Positions 11,201 to 21,540 of a DNA stretch of 64,000 nt are shown here, piece after piece. The translations under genes were made by a program, and so were the position numbers. This DNA comes from Adiantum capillus-veneris (lineage: Eukaryota > Streptophyta > Polypodiopsida > Polypodiales > Pteridaceae), in contig CM043965.1 of assembly GCA_014529385.2 (NCBI GenBank), forward strand, positions 19,014,412-19,078,411, read 5' to 3'. Position 1 is the stretch's first letter. Every line of letters begins with the position of its first letter. The notes beneath the pieces are model-generated. The model was given only the letters and a program-made list of their open reading frames with translations, searched no databases and was not told where the DNA came from.

Positions 11201-12277
11201 GCATGGTACCATAAATTCCACAAGTTTATGCTTTCTCAAGGCTACAAACGTAGTGAGTTCGATCACTGTCTATATACAAAGAAGGCTAAGGATGGAAGTT
11301 GGCTAATCCTTCTTTTGTATGTGGATGACATGTTGATTGCTGGCAAGCACTTGGAAGAAATTTCAGCTTTGAAGTCAAAGATGGCAAAATCATTTGACAT
11401 GAAAGACATGGGTGAGGCAAGTCATATACTTGGTATGCGCATTGAGAGAGACAGATCAAAGAAGTTGATTTGGTTATCTCAAACAGAGTATATTGACAAG
11501 GTTTTGCAACATTTCAATATGGAGAAGGGAAAGGCATTGAGTGCTCCATTGCCACCATATGTGAAACTTAGCAAACAAGATTGTCTTGTGTCTGAGGAAG
11601 AACATGCTGAAATGGATAAATTTCCATATGCGTCTGCAGTGGGTAGTTTGATGTATGCAATGATTGCTACTCGCCCAGACATTGCATTTGCAGTGGGAGT
11701 AGTAAGTCGATACATGTCAAACCCAGGCAAGAAACATTGGGAGGCAGTGAAAGGAATATTGAGATACCTAAAAGCTACAAAGAGTATGCGTATATGCTAT
11801 GGGAGTCAGGATCTAAGTGTAAAGGGTTTTACAGACTCAGATTATGCAGGTGACTTAGACAACCGAAGTTCTACGTCAGGGTATGTCTTTAAATTGGCTG
11901 GTGGAGCAGTATCATGGCGTTCTAGATTACAAGATTGTGTTACTCAGTCTACTATAGAGGCTGAATATGTTGCAGCATCAGAGGCATGCAAAGAATCAAT
12001 TTGGCTTAATCGACTAGTAACAGATTTGGGAATCAAAGAAGAGATGCCTGTGTTATATTGTGATAGTCAAAGTGCTATACAATTGGCTCGCAATCCAGTT
12101 TATCACTCAAAGACAAAGCATGTGGATGTGAAGTATCATTTCATCAGGGAAATGCTCGAGGATAAGCAACTTCAGCTTGTCAAAGTTCACACCACAGAAA
12201 ATCCTGCTGATCTACTTACAAAAGGACTTCCCTCAGAGAGCTTTGCGCATTTTCGCACGCAGTTAGGTGTAGGGTAG
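8297..12277 (+). pseudogene. gag-pol: Copia gag-pol polyprotein with five in-frame stops
   Basis: All domains lie in one frame starting at the ATG at 8297. Gag (UBN2 type) is followed by a CCHC knuckle, CYHCGKKGHMKRDC, at 8999-9040. The protease site reads DSWAS at about 9251 where DSGAS is expected. Integrase follows (DLCGPM, TDNGGEY, QNGVAERMNR), then reverse transcriptase with YVDDMLIAG near 11320, and RNase H with TDSDYAGD, STIEAEY and KHVDVKYHFIREM. Stops interrupt the frame at 8363 (TGA), 9692, 9761, 10817 and 10907 (all TAG), with no frameshift. The frame closes at 12275-12277. Enzymatically the copy should be dead: the truncations come early and the protease Gly next to the catalytic Asp is replaced by Trp. 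Confidence 0.92.
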
Positions 12278-12353
12278 TACATCAGTTCTCTACATCCCTT
12301 GTATATTAGCTTGTATAGTAGCTTCTCTCACACTTAAAGTGCCACATTGACTT

Positions 12354-12365
12354 TAAGTGGGAGGT
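12354..12365 (+). promoter_or_regulatory. Copia polypurine tract
   Basis: AAGTGGGAGGT lies directly before the TGTTGG start of the 3' LTR, where plus-strand priming occurs in LTR elements. Confidence 0.7.
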
Positions 12366-12537
12366 TGTTGGGGTATAAAGCCCAATGTGGTCGCCCAAGT
12401 AAGTGGGCGGGCCACCAGGTATGTACACATATTCTTTTGTAAAAACCTAATAAGAACTCACTATGCTCTACACATTACAGTAGAGCGAGTTCACCATATC
12501 ATCGTGCTCTTCTTCTCGCACTCTCTCTCTTCTCGCA
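12366..12537 (+). repeat. Copia 3' LTR, right end eroded
   Basis: Matches 7005 onward with a handful of substitutions up to the CTCTCTCT run near 12530, after which similarity fades. The final 25 or so bases of the 5' LTR, including the terminal CTTCA, are not found, pointing to a deletion or strong divergence at the right boundary. Confidence 0.75.
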
Positions 12538-12642
12538 TATTTGGAACTGTCTAAAGCCAGTTTTGGCACTACTACAGTAGTGGAATTTTACCAGTACCAT
12601 GAAGTTGGTTTTTTTCTGAATCATTTTGTTTTTGTGCCATAG

Positions 12643-14600
12643 GTTGAGCTGTACCAAAGAGTCAAGAAGGCTCACCCAACAGTGGTAGTGTCTCTTAGAT
12701 GCTTCAAGGCATTGAAGCCATACTTTGTACGGAAGTTGAAGGACAAAAATACTTGTTGTTGTGTGGTTCATGTGTAGATGCTCTATTTCAAAGAGGCCCT
12801 TAATCAAATGTGGTAGAACAAGTTTGGGCACCACGGGAAAGGCACCTTTGCACTTGCTCCGTTTATTGCAGAGGTGATGAGAGACGAACGTGTTTTGCAA
12901 ACCAAGCAATGTCTCAGCATATCACCGGTATGTGGGAATCCATCATGTGCCCAAAGCCTCCAAATTGTGAATACCATGCAAAGAAATTCTTTGATGGGGG
13001 ACTGCTCACAATGTGGAGTACGGAGGTTGACATTTTGTCCCGATGAGATAGCAGAGGATAGAAAAAAGGTGTCTGTGAAGGTTTTCATGGAGGTTGGAAC
13101 AGGACAGGTTCATGAAGGTGGGAGTGAGAAGAAGAGAAAGGACTTGATTGTGCAACGGATGAAAAGTGGGACTTTTCTTAGCCTATTCAGCCCATCTGAC
13201 AGGCTTCATCAGGCACAACTTTGTCTTCCGCTGGCAAGCCCAACAATTCAAGGACTGTTTGCAGAATTTTCCTAGCAACGTTGTAGTATCTTTTATTGAC
13301 TTTGCGAAGAATTATTCCTTTAAAGTTCAGTATGAAATTCAGTCAATGTATTGGTGGTCTACCCAAATCACATTACTTGTGCACATCACTTATTTAAGAA
13401 ATGCAGCAGGTGGTACACAGAAGACGCTACACTTCTACATATCGGATGAGAAGCAGCATGACACATTGTTTATACAACATTGTTTCTTACTGCATGACAA
13501 GTGGCTGAAAGAACGAGGACATTCTCTGCAACAACATTGGGTTTGGTCAGATGGTGGTGCTTCACAATTCAAGGCCAGTAGACCTTACTATTTTGTGGCC
13601 AGGTACTATCAAATGACAGGCTTTCACATGATGCATAACTTCTCTGCATCCGACCATGGAAAAGGTGAGCATGATGGGGCAGGGGCAGTCATCAAGAGAA
13701 CTTTGACGCATGAGGAATTGAAACCAGATGGCTGGCGTATGAAGTGTGCAGCCGATGTTGTCAACTTTTTGAAAGCAACTTTTCAGCCAAGAGAACAGTC
13801 CCAGAGGTGTAATACACAAAGAGTCTTTAACTTATTTGCGCGGATGAAGTGCAACACAATCTGCAATGGGACTGTGAGTGCATCATTGGCTCCCTCTCAT
13901 TTCATGGTGTTGATGGCTATTCACAGGACAACCGCACCGCCATATGCTTTCAATCACTTTCATGTTTTTGTGATCCGTGTATGCGTGGGTTGTGGAGAGG
14001 ATGCAGGAACAGAATGCACATTGAAGAATGGAAACATGTTTGCATCAAACCATGCCAGAGTCCAGGGATACAATCAGGGATGACAAATCAGATGATGATG
14101 AGGAGGGTGGAGATTCAACATCAATTCCAATGAGCCAAGTGTCCAACCTGCCACTATATGAAGGATGCCCTGAAATGTTAAGTGGCATGTTGTCCATAGG
14201 GGATAATTTTGCAGTGAAAGCAGCTGAGGCAAATGAAGAATTCTACATTATCAAATGCACAGAAGTGTTGTACCAAATGGTGAAAGCACAAAAGGATAAG
14301 TGGTATAACCAAATTTTTAGAGGAGGGAAGGTTGTTGAAAGCTTTTTTTATGGCCAAGTTGAAGGAAAAGCTGATACATACCGGCTATTGGATCACACAT
14401 CTCCGGTAATGATCTACTCACATCTTGTTAGGGCCATACATTTCCCGATGGAGCCTATTGCAGGATCCCTAGGTCAAATTTTACAATACAAGTAATCTAC
14501 TGAAGTATATGAGAGGATATGCAATAGCATGCCATATCATGATGATGAGAGAGACGAAGTGCGTCCATGTTACTTGAGGGCAATGAGAAGCCCTGATTGA
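12643..14600 (+). pseudogene. Transposase-like protein, catalytic half
   Basis: After an acceptor (GTGCCATAG|GTTGAG) the phase-0 frame resumes with a VELYQRVKKAHP segment, then runs into stops and changes frame several times. A Cys-rich stretch follows (CTCSVYC, CPKPPNCEYH, GDCSQCG; 12840-13040). The frame 13166-14083 holds the conserved core: VVSFIDFAKNYSF, then WSDGGASQFKA near 13550, then HGKGEHDGAGAVIKR near 13660. These three Asp/Glu-bearing blocks look like an RNase H-fold DDE/D transposase, but I cannot name the superfamily. A C-terminal domain (14028-14495) contains GDNFAVKAAEANEEFYIIKC. At least three frame changes and two stops make it a pseudogene. A second copy lies at 33940-35035. 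Confidence 0.65.
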
Positions 14601-15345
14601 ACAACTGAATCCGGTAGTCAATAGTACCAAATTCAGTAGTCAATAGTACCAAATCTAGTAGTCAACAGTACCAAGTGTATTCTTCACTATGTGATTTTTA
14701 GTGACTGAGTCAACTTGATTTTTTGGCCCTGAGATTTATATATTCTCTCTATCTAGTTCTGTGTTGGTATGCTACCTTTCATTACATTACTGTTTCTGTT
14801 GTCCTCACTATATGTGCATTAAAGTACCAAATTTGGTACTATTGAACTTGGGTGCACGTCTGTCCACTATTACAGTACCAAATTTGGTACTTTTTGGTAC
14901 TGTTGAACTTGGGTGCACGTCTGTCCACTATTACAGTGCCAAATTTGGTACTTTTTGGTACTGCTGAACTTGGGTGCACGTCTGTCCACTATTACAGTAC
15001 CAATTTGGTACTTCTTGAACTTGCTGTATCACTTATGGTTTACTTTATTGCTTTATCTGGCTCTGTGTTGGTATGTTACCTTTCATTACATTACTGTTTC
15101 AGTTGTCCTCACTATATCTTTACTTTTTGGTACTGTTGAACTTGGCTGCATGTCTGTACATTATTACAATACCAAATTTGGTACTTTTTGGTACTGTTGA
15201 ACTTGGGTGCACGTCTGTCCACTATTATAGTACCAAATTTGGTACTTTTTGGTACTGTTGAACTTGGGTGCACGTCTGTCCACTATTACAGTACCAATTT
15301 GGTACTTCTTGAACTTGCTATATCACTTATGGTTTACTTTATTTC
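14601..15345 (+). repeat. Palindromic GTACCAAATTTGGTAC array, left inverted-repeat arm
   Basis: After a few GTAGTCAATAGTACCAAAT words (14610-14670), a 61-bp unit containing the perfect 16-bp palindrome GTACCAAATTTGGTAC and the phrase TTGGGTGCACGTCTGTCCAC repeats at about 14874, 14935, 15165 and 15226, with a duplicated lead-in (TGTGTTGGTATG) at 14761 and 15064. From 14685 on, the sequence is the reverse complement of 16550-16830. Small ORFs here are shadows of the repeat. Confidence 0.85.
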
Positions 15346-15640
15346 TTGGTATTTTTCAGTTTGTCTATTCGTATTTGATACGACCACCTTAAGCAATGTC
15401 TAGAACTACGTTGATAACATGAAAGGTATGCCAAACATAGATGCTATCTGCCTCAAAAATTAAAATGTTGGGCAACTTGGTTAGCTCCAAGAGGTTTCAA
15501 TAGAATTAGTCAGAGGTCTCAACAGTAGAGATCAAGATACCAAGACAGTCTGAACAAGAAAAGTGGTTTTCCATTATGTATAGTATCGGGTTACAAAATT
15601 CGACTATTTACATGATTATGGAAATCTCCTACCTTGGGGG

Positions 15641-17880
15641 ATCAAATTTATAGGAGTACCCCTCCATCTGTATGAAGTAATCAGTAATGTACCCAGAGAT
15701 ATCCTCTTCAGTTTCAAAGACTGGGTTTTTGCGAGTGTACTCTGTTGGGTACTGATCCCTTATCCACCCGAGCAACCAAGGCAAAACAAAATCCAGCAAG
15801 TAAAATGGGTAATCGGTTCCTACTACCATGGGATCGTATGATCGGATTGCCATACAGTTTTCATAGTCATTTTTAAGAAACTTATATCTACAATCATCTA
15901 CAAGAATAGTGTTGTTGGCATCGTACTTCGGGTGCCTTGCCCACAGCGTCCGTAGCTTCTTCAAGAAAACGGGCTTATCGTCCATGTCTTTGGGCACAAC
16001 CGGCACCTCTAACATACGGGGCCGCCATATTTCACAGTCCTCTTGGGAGAGAATATCTGCTAATGCCAAAAAACGAGGTTAGAGGTATGTGTAACTTATG
16101 TCCGACAACATTCAAAGCGGGTATGCTTTACCTGCAAAATATTTTTGCCTTCTATGGTTGGGGAAGCACGCGTTCACCATGTGTAACAGTTTTTCCCTTC
16201 TACAGCAGGACCACAACACTAGGGTGACTTTCTGTTTAATCCATAGGATGAACTGCTCCGCATCCGGCCTTACAAGACAAATTACATCCTTTTGGAGATA
16301 GACTACCCCGGGCATGTGCTTCTCTTCTAGGCACTGAAGGGCTTCAAGGAGTTCGATGCAGCTGGTTATTAGGATGCCATTAAGATCAAGCACAATCATC
16401 CACCCGGGTCTAGCAGCCACATGAGGCTGCAGCAATGTGCTTGCCGATGTCTCGTCTAGCCACCAACTTACTACAGCACCAACATACATAATGAGTGGGG
16501 ACAAATACACAGTGCAAACATCATATCTAAAACAGAAAACTGGACCAAAAACTACCAAATTTGGTATTGTATTGCACAAGTGATAAGGAATATCCAAAAC
16601 AGCAAGTTCAAGAAGTACCAAATTGGTACTGTAATAGTGGACAGACGTGCACCCAAGTTCAACAATACCAAAAAGTACCGAATTTGGTACTTTAATGCAC
16701 ATATAGTGAGGAAAACTGAAACATTAATGTAACGAAAGGTAACATACCAACACAGAACCAGATAGAGAGAGAAGATAAATCTCAAGGCCAAAAAATCAAG
16801 TTGACTCAGTCACTAAAAAGCACATAGTGCGGAATACAACAGATTCTCACTAGCTACAGTTTGCATGCACAGGATAATAGATCACAGGCGCTATTGCGGG
16901 CCTTCTTTCTCTGCAAACCGAAAAGTTCTTGCAGGGTCGCGGAATCAGGGGAACCACCTCTCCACTTCGAAACAACATCGACAGCAGTAGAGTCAACGCC
17001 CCTGTCGGTGCTGTCCACAACAATATCGTTCGCAAGTACTTCTTCTTGCTGATCCTCGGCCTCCCTCCGATCTTTGTTGCCTTCCGACCCCTCTTTGGCC
17101 TCCCCTTCACTCCCCTTTGTGTTTTGCACCCCCTCCCCAACACCCCCCTTCGTGGCTTCTTCCTCCATTCCTTTGGGTTCTTCCTCTCCCTTCTTGGCCG
17201 TTGCATCATCGAGCTTTGTGTTGGCAGCATCCTGGCTTTCCTCCGCATCCAGCTCCACAACAACAAGGACTTTACCTTCCCCCTTGTCCTTAGTCTTTTT
17301 ACCATCTTTGGCCTCCTCTTCACTTTTACTTTTGTTGTCACCTGTCTTTTTATTATCTCTGGCCTCCTCATTTTGACTTTCGCTGTCGCCTATTGCCTCA
17401 CATCTTTGCCCCGTCACATTGTCTTTCCCTACTGAATTACCTTGCTTCAAATCATGAAGAACATCTGATATCTCCCTTGTCACCTCATCCACGTCCCATA
17501 TTCAACTTGCAGCCGACTTTGTGGTGTGATGGTCAGCAACTGCAGCATCCTGCTCCTCTGCAAACACAAAGAAAGACATCACATACTAACTTGTATGAAA
17601 ACCTCACTGAGTTGCAAGTACGCATATCTATTCAAAAATGCACACATACTTACTCTTGACAACTTGAAGCCCACTGGCCCAAGACTTTGCCAAATCAGAG
17701 ATTACCATATTACAGCCCGGCTTGACACACTGATCCCTGCTTTGTAACAGAGCACTGAAGCACAAGGGATAATACTGGTGTCGGCACTCTAGCAAGAAGG
17801 TTCGGACTACATGTGCGCACTCCAAGGTCTCACCGCATGCAACACACATACCAAACACCGGGATCACATTTACCGAATCA
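15641..17880 (-). pseudogene. FCP1/NIF-type HAD phosphatase with N-terminal RING-like zinc finger
   Basis: Read right to left. An exon at about 17880-17654 encodes CVACGETLECAHVV, then LECRHQYYPLCF and CVKPGC, a zinc finger of RING-like spacing, and ends at a consensus donor GTAAGTAT. An exon at about 17558-16850 is a highly acidic Lys/Glu linker with one in-frame TGA (17502-17504). Exon 16470-16132 holds VLDLNGILITS (HAD motif I) and VRPDAEQFILWIKQKVTLVLWS. A 75-bp intron (16057-16131, GT-AG) leads to 16056-15641 with ILSQEDCEIW and NTILVDDCRYKFLKN (HAD motif III). FCP1/SCP-type enzymes remove phosphate from proteins such as the RNA polymerase II tail. Motif I has Asn for the second Asp, as in many plant relatives. 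The splice sites are clean, but the stop makes this copy doubtful. Confidence 0.65.
16550..16830 (-). repeat. Right arm of the GTACCAAA inverted repeat
   Basis: The reverse complement of this block matches 14685-14880 and 15280-15340: the TTTAGTGACTGAGTCAACTT phrase, the TGTGTTGGTATG phrase, and GTACCAAATT-GGTAC palindromes spaced by TTGGGTGCACGTCTGTCCAC. The arms face each other across the two phosphatase exons. This arm itself falls in the intron between the acidic-linker exon and the motif I exon. Confidence 0.8.
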
Positions 17881-17897
17881 TTAACTTGGGGCCTAGG

Positions 17898-17929
17898 ATC
17901 AGGCTTGGGAACCTCTTCCCAAGCCTGAT
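17898..17929. other. Perfect 14-bp hairpin with 4-base loop
   Basis: ATCAGGCTTGGGAA at 17898-17911 pairs exactly with the segment at 17916-17929, leaving loop CCTC. It sits just upstream, in the transcript sense, of the zinc-finger exon of the minus-strand phosphatase gene. Whether it acts in RNA or is the footprint of a small inverted-repeat element is not known. Confidence 0.6.
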
Positions 17930-18029
17930 ATCAAACAACATCTCCTTCACAAATAGGGTATGCTCTTGACCTTCCTTCCATTTTTTCTCCAGAGTGTCAT
18001 ACTCAGCCTGTTGACAACCAGCGGTCCCA

Positions 18030-18500
18030 ATTAGTTTCAAAAACTACCTAGAAGTCATACCAAGACTGGTACTTCTAAGTACTGTACTACCAAATAGAAC
18101 CCAAACTACCAAAACCACCAAAACTACCAAAAACTACCAAACTCGGAAATCATATAGTACCAAAAACATATAAATACCCTCAATACAGAACTAAACTACC
18201 CTAACCTTATCAAAACTACCAAAAGCCACTTTTTGCAGCACTTTCAAATAGTACCTAAAAGTACCAAAACTACCAAAATCAAACTACCAAACAAGCTTTT
18301 TGCTGCACTTTCAAATAGTACCTAAAAGTACCAAAATTACCAAAATCAAACTACCAAAGACACTTTTTGTAGCACTTTCAATAGTACCTAAAAGTACCAA
18401 AACTACCAAATCAAACTACCAAAGCCACTTTTTACAACACTTTCAAATAGTACCTAAAAGTACCAAAAGTATCAAAAGTACCAAAATTAATACCATACCT
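18030..18500 (+). repeat. Array of TACCAAA/ACTACCAAA motifs
   Basis: About 470 bp in which TACCAAA recurs every 8-20 bp. A longer unit of about 60 bp starting CACTTTTTG or close variants and containing TTTCAAATAGTACCTAAAAG repeats four times between 18220 and 18480. It lies immediately before the Ulp1-like gene. No gene is supported. Confidence 0.85.
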
Positions 18501-18571
18501 TAAGCTTAACGGGGAAAGCAATCGATTAAGCGTCTTGCTTCAAGAAGCTCACAAATAAACAATCACGAGAG

Positions 18572-20960
18572 ATGGAAGATGCGAGGCCACTCTACATCAA
18601 AATTGTGCGTAACAATGGGAGAAAAACTCGGCAATGCATTGCAACGGAAGAGTGCCGGGCTAACAAAATATGTTACGAGAAGAGGGTCGATATGATGGAC
18701 CATCTTCGAGATGATCATGGCACCGAGTGTGATATCCCACTACGCAAGGGTGGTCGACCTCGAGGCATGATGAATCGGACTTCGTCAAGGGCAAACACAT
18801 ACGAGAAGCAATCAAAGGTGCGCTTCAAGGATGCGGCTTATAAGTTCAAGAGAAACAAATCGAAGATTTTACAAGGGAAGGAGAAGTACTTGCTTCGGAA
18901 ATGGAATGCTTTCGATGAGAGTGAGAAGCTAGCAAATGGATCGAAAGAAGCTTTTGTAGAAAGAGAAATGGCCAATGCATTAGGGGACTACATGAGCACA
19001 AAAGATGCACGCATGGCGGCTATACAAAAATGGATTGATGGTGGCTTCAAAATGAATGTAAGCATATCTATTGCAATCATCAATTTTTATTTGTTATAAG
19101 GATTAAGTTTTTTTTGCTCTACGCTCTCGACTCTTTTTAGAAGCGTAACCCCGGTGGAAAAATACATAAGGAAGAGGAAAACGTAGAGGACAAAAAGGTA
19201 GAGGAGAAAGTTGATATTGAGCAAGCATGTACTCCGGTATGTCGCATGTAGTGTCGTTATTTAAATGACTAATTGTATTGCATGATGTTTTGGTGTTAAA
19301 TGAGTTGTATGTCTTGTAGCCAAATCTCAAATTGGATGATGGTCATGGTCCTTTGCTTGCACCCGTGAAGCAAGGAAAAAAATTTAAATTCATAGAGGGT
19401 ACTCCCGTACCGCTAGGTGCTTCCTTGCTTGAAAATTCGTTGTCCATTCAAAGAGGAAAACGGGTAAAACTTTGTTCATGTAGTCATATAAATATGCATA
19501 TAGTAAATAATGTTACTTAGCTTCTCTTGATCTTGTCAATATACTTTAGATTCGGGTGACCATTGGCTCGTCAAAGCAAATCCAAATTAGTGACTCTCCT
19601 CTTTGCAAAGGCGACATGCCACTTTCTTTGGTGATAAACAACGGGGGAATTAACTTGGAAGCAAGTAGTAGTAATGGCAACGAGTCCATAAAAGCAAGGT
19701 GAATATTACCATCCTCTAAAGGTTTGACATTCTCTATCATTTGTTAATGTTTGAATTTGCTTTGACATATAGTTTTGAAAGTGGATCATCGATTCACTTT
19801 AGATCTCATCGATCTAATATAATTTCGGAAGTGGACATGAAAATGCTTGAAGATATTTCTCATGCCAAAGCTTCCACAAAAACAATGAACTTGTTTATGA
19901 TGTAAGTATAGCTTAAAGCTCATTTCTATGCTTTCAAAAATATTTCGTGTATTATGTAAGTTTTCAACGCAATGTCTTTGTTTTTTATGGTGATAGTTGG
20001 ATAGAAAACACATTGCCTAAAGAGATTTTAGACAAAGTCTAGTTCATGGATAGTTTATGGTATGACTATGTTACACTACGTCACCATGAAGACATTGGAG
20101 TTATCAAAAATTACTTGCAAGGTTTAGATATGTCTCAACATTGGTTCCTTTTTCTACCAATAGTTAGTAGGTATGATTTATTCACTTTCTTTTAGCTTGA
20201 AAGTGATGTGATGTACCTTTGGTTGTCATGCTTAATTTGCTGCATATTTATGTCTTGTTTAAGGAACCATTGGGTCCTTTATGTCATCTTCAACAATCAC
20301 TTCAAAAAGCTTGACAAATTTCCATGGGATTCACATGCTATCATGTACTTCAATTCATTGCCGGATTCTAATGGCACAACCTATCTTGCTAGTGTTTATA
20401 GGTATGTATGTGGTAAGGAATATAGAGGTTATTGGGTGAGAGTTGGATCTAAGAGATATCCTTGTAGGGTTCTTGAGATTCTATTTCACAATTGTTCGAA
20501 CGAGGGTTTGAAAGAGTTCATGGCAAAACCAAGAAAAGGACTTTCACCACTAGAAATACCTGAGGTGTGTCAATGGCTCAAGTGTTGTACGCATGTGTTT
20601 TCATGTTGATAAGATCAATTTATATGATTTTTCACTATTGAAAATTGATGCATGTCTTTAGGTTCCTGTCAACCAAATGCCCATGATTGTGCGTTTTATG
20701 TCATGGCTTATATGAAGAATCTTATTGCTGGGGCCTTTGGCAAACGATCAAAGAGCTGGGTATGTAAATGTTTTTCATTGAAAAACACTTAACTTTATGT
20801 GATGGTCTATTTTTTAGTGATTTACATGGTTCACTAACTCTCTATGTTTGATGTACAACTCACAAAGACTTGGTTCAAGCACCAATCCGTTCAAAGGCTA
20901 AAAGAGGAGCTTATAGCATGGAGCAAAAAGTCTCTAGGACTTGATGGAGTGCAAGGATAA
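18572..20960 (+). pseudogene. Ulp1 (C48) protease-like gene, nine exons
   Basis: A GT-AG model fits well: 18572-19057, 19141-19236, 19320-19463, 19550-19698, 19773-19901, 19997-20170, 20264-20564, 20662-20759 and 20868-20960. The N-terminal exon has a Cys/His pattern (C-ATEEC, KICYEK, MDHLRDDHGTEC) like a C2H2/BED-type finger and a basic tail. The later exons form a Ulp1-like cysteine protease core, which in other proteins cuts SUMO: HWVLYVI with the catalytic His at 20268, YFNSLPDS where the catalytic Asp is expected but Asn is coded (20352-20354), and QPNAHDCAFYVMAYM with the Cys at 20688-20690. Exon 6 has a TAG at 20040-20042, and exon 8 is out of frame by one base near 20666. Ulp1 domains are known passengers of plant MULEs, and a MULE transposase lies next door in convergent orientation. 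Confidence 0.75.
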
Positions 20961-21540
20961 TGTGTTTTGGACACCCCATACTAGGATATCTATGTAGCAC
21001 CTCTTTTTTATCCCATGCGTTGGAAATCGTGTTATTATATGAAAAACTTTTGTGATGTAACTTTTGAGATGTAATTTTTGAGAGCATAGTGCAATATAAT
21101 CCATCTTGGTTCCTCCAATATGTCTCTCTGTGCATCTACTCTTGCTATGTGAGAAATGATGTGTTACGATGTGAGAAATGATGTGTTATGGTGTAAAAAA
21201 TAATGTGTGAGCATGTAAGAAATGGTGTGTTAAGATCGATTCTAATTCTCTAAGAGTGAAGATCAACCTTGCGAGAAATGGGGTGATCAACACAAAATGA
21301 TAGACCGATTATTGTAGGGGTAAAAGGCTCAAATGGTAACGAAGAATTGATACAAACTATAATGAGCCGAGTCTTGAACTAAGGTAATGCAAATTACATG
21401 ACAACGATAGACCAATTATTGTAGGGGTAAAAAGCTCAAATGGTAACGAGGATATGCTACAAAATATAAGGAGCCAAGTCTTGAACTAAGGTAATTCAAA
21501 TTACATGACAACCAAGCCTCCATTTGTGATACAAACTAGG
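20961..21540. repeat. Spacer with a ~110-bp direct duplication
   Basis: A block of about 110 bp (about 21300-21410), starting GATAGACCGATTATTGTAGG, is repeated at about 21407-21525 with small changes. Before it, GATGTGTTA and GTGAGAAATG words recur (21150-21235). No gene is seen. Confidence 0.65.

Larger units (their letters stand above)
7005..12537 (+). mobile_element. Ty1/copia retrotransposon, Tnt1/Tork-like
   Basis: A nearly complete copia element with a 5' LTR, a primer-binding site, a long leader, one gag-pol frame with stops, a polypurine tract and a 3' LTR. The polymerase closely follows the Tnt1/Tork layout (gag, protease, integrase, reverse transcriptase, RNase H). It lies in sense orientation in the intron of the transposase-like gene. 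By eye the LTRs differ at about eight of 165 comparable sites, so it is not recent. The 3' LTR loses similarity before its expected end and I find no target-site duplication, so the right end is damaged. Confidence 0.9.

Noticed and set aside
13166-14083. Assignment of the transposase-like core to the KDZ superfamily
   Set aside because: The KDZ signature blocks I know are not visible. The HGKG--DG and SDG--QF blocks differ, so the superfamily is left open.
14761-15403. Series of overlapping Leu/Tyr/Cys-rich ORFs
   Set aside because: They are shadows of the 61-bp GTACCAAATTTGGTAC repeat in several frames, with no domain.
17393-17747. Plus-strand Leu/Ser-rich ORFs opposite the acidic linker
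   Set aside because: They are antisense shadows of the Glu/Lys-rich minus-strand exon, which has splice signals and sits between recognisable domains.
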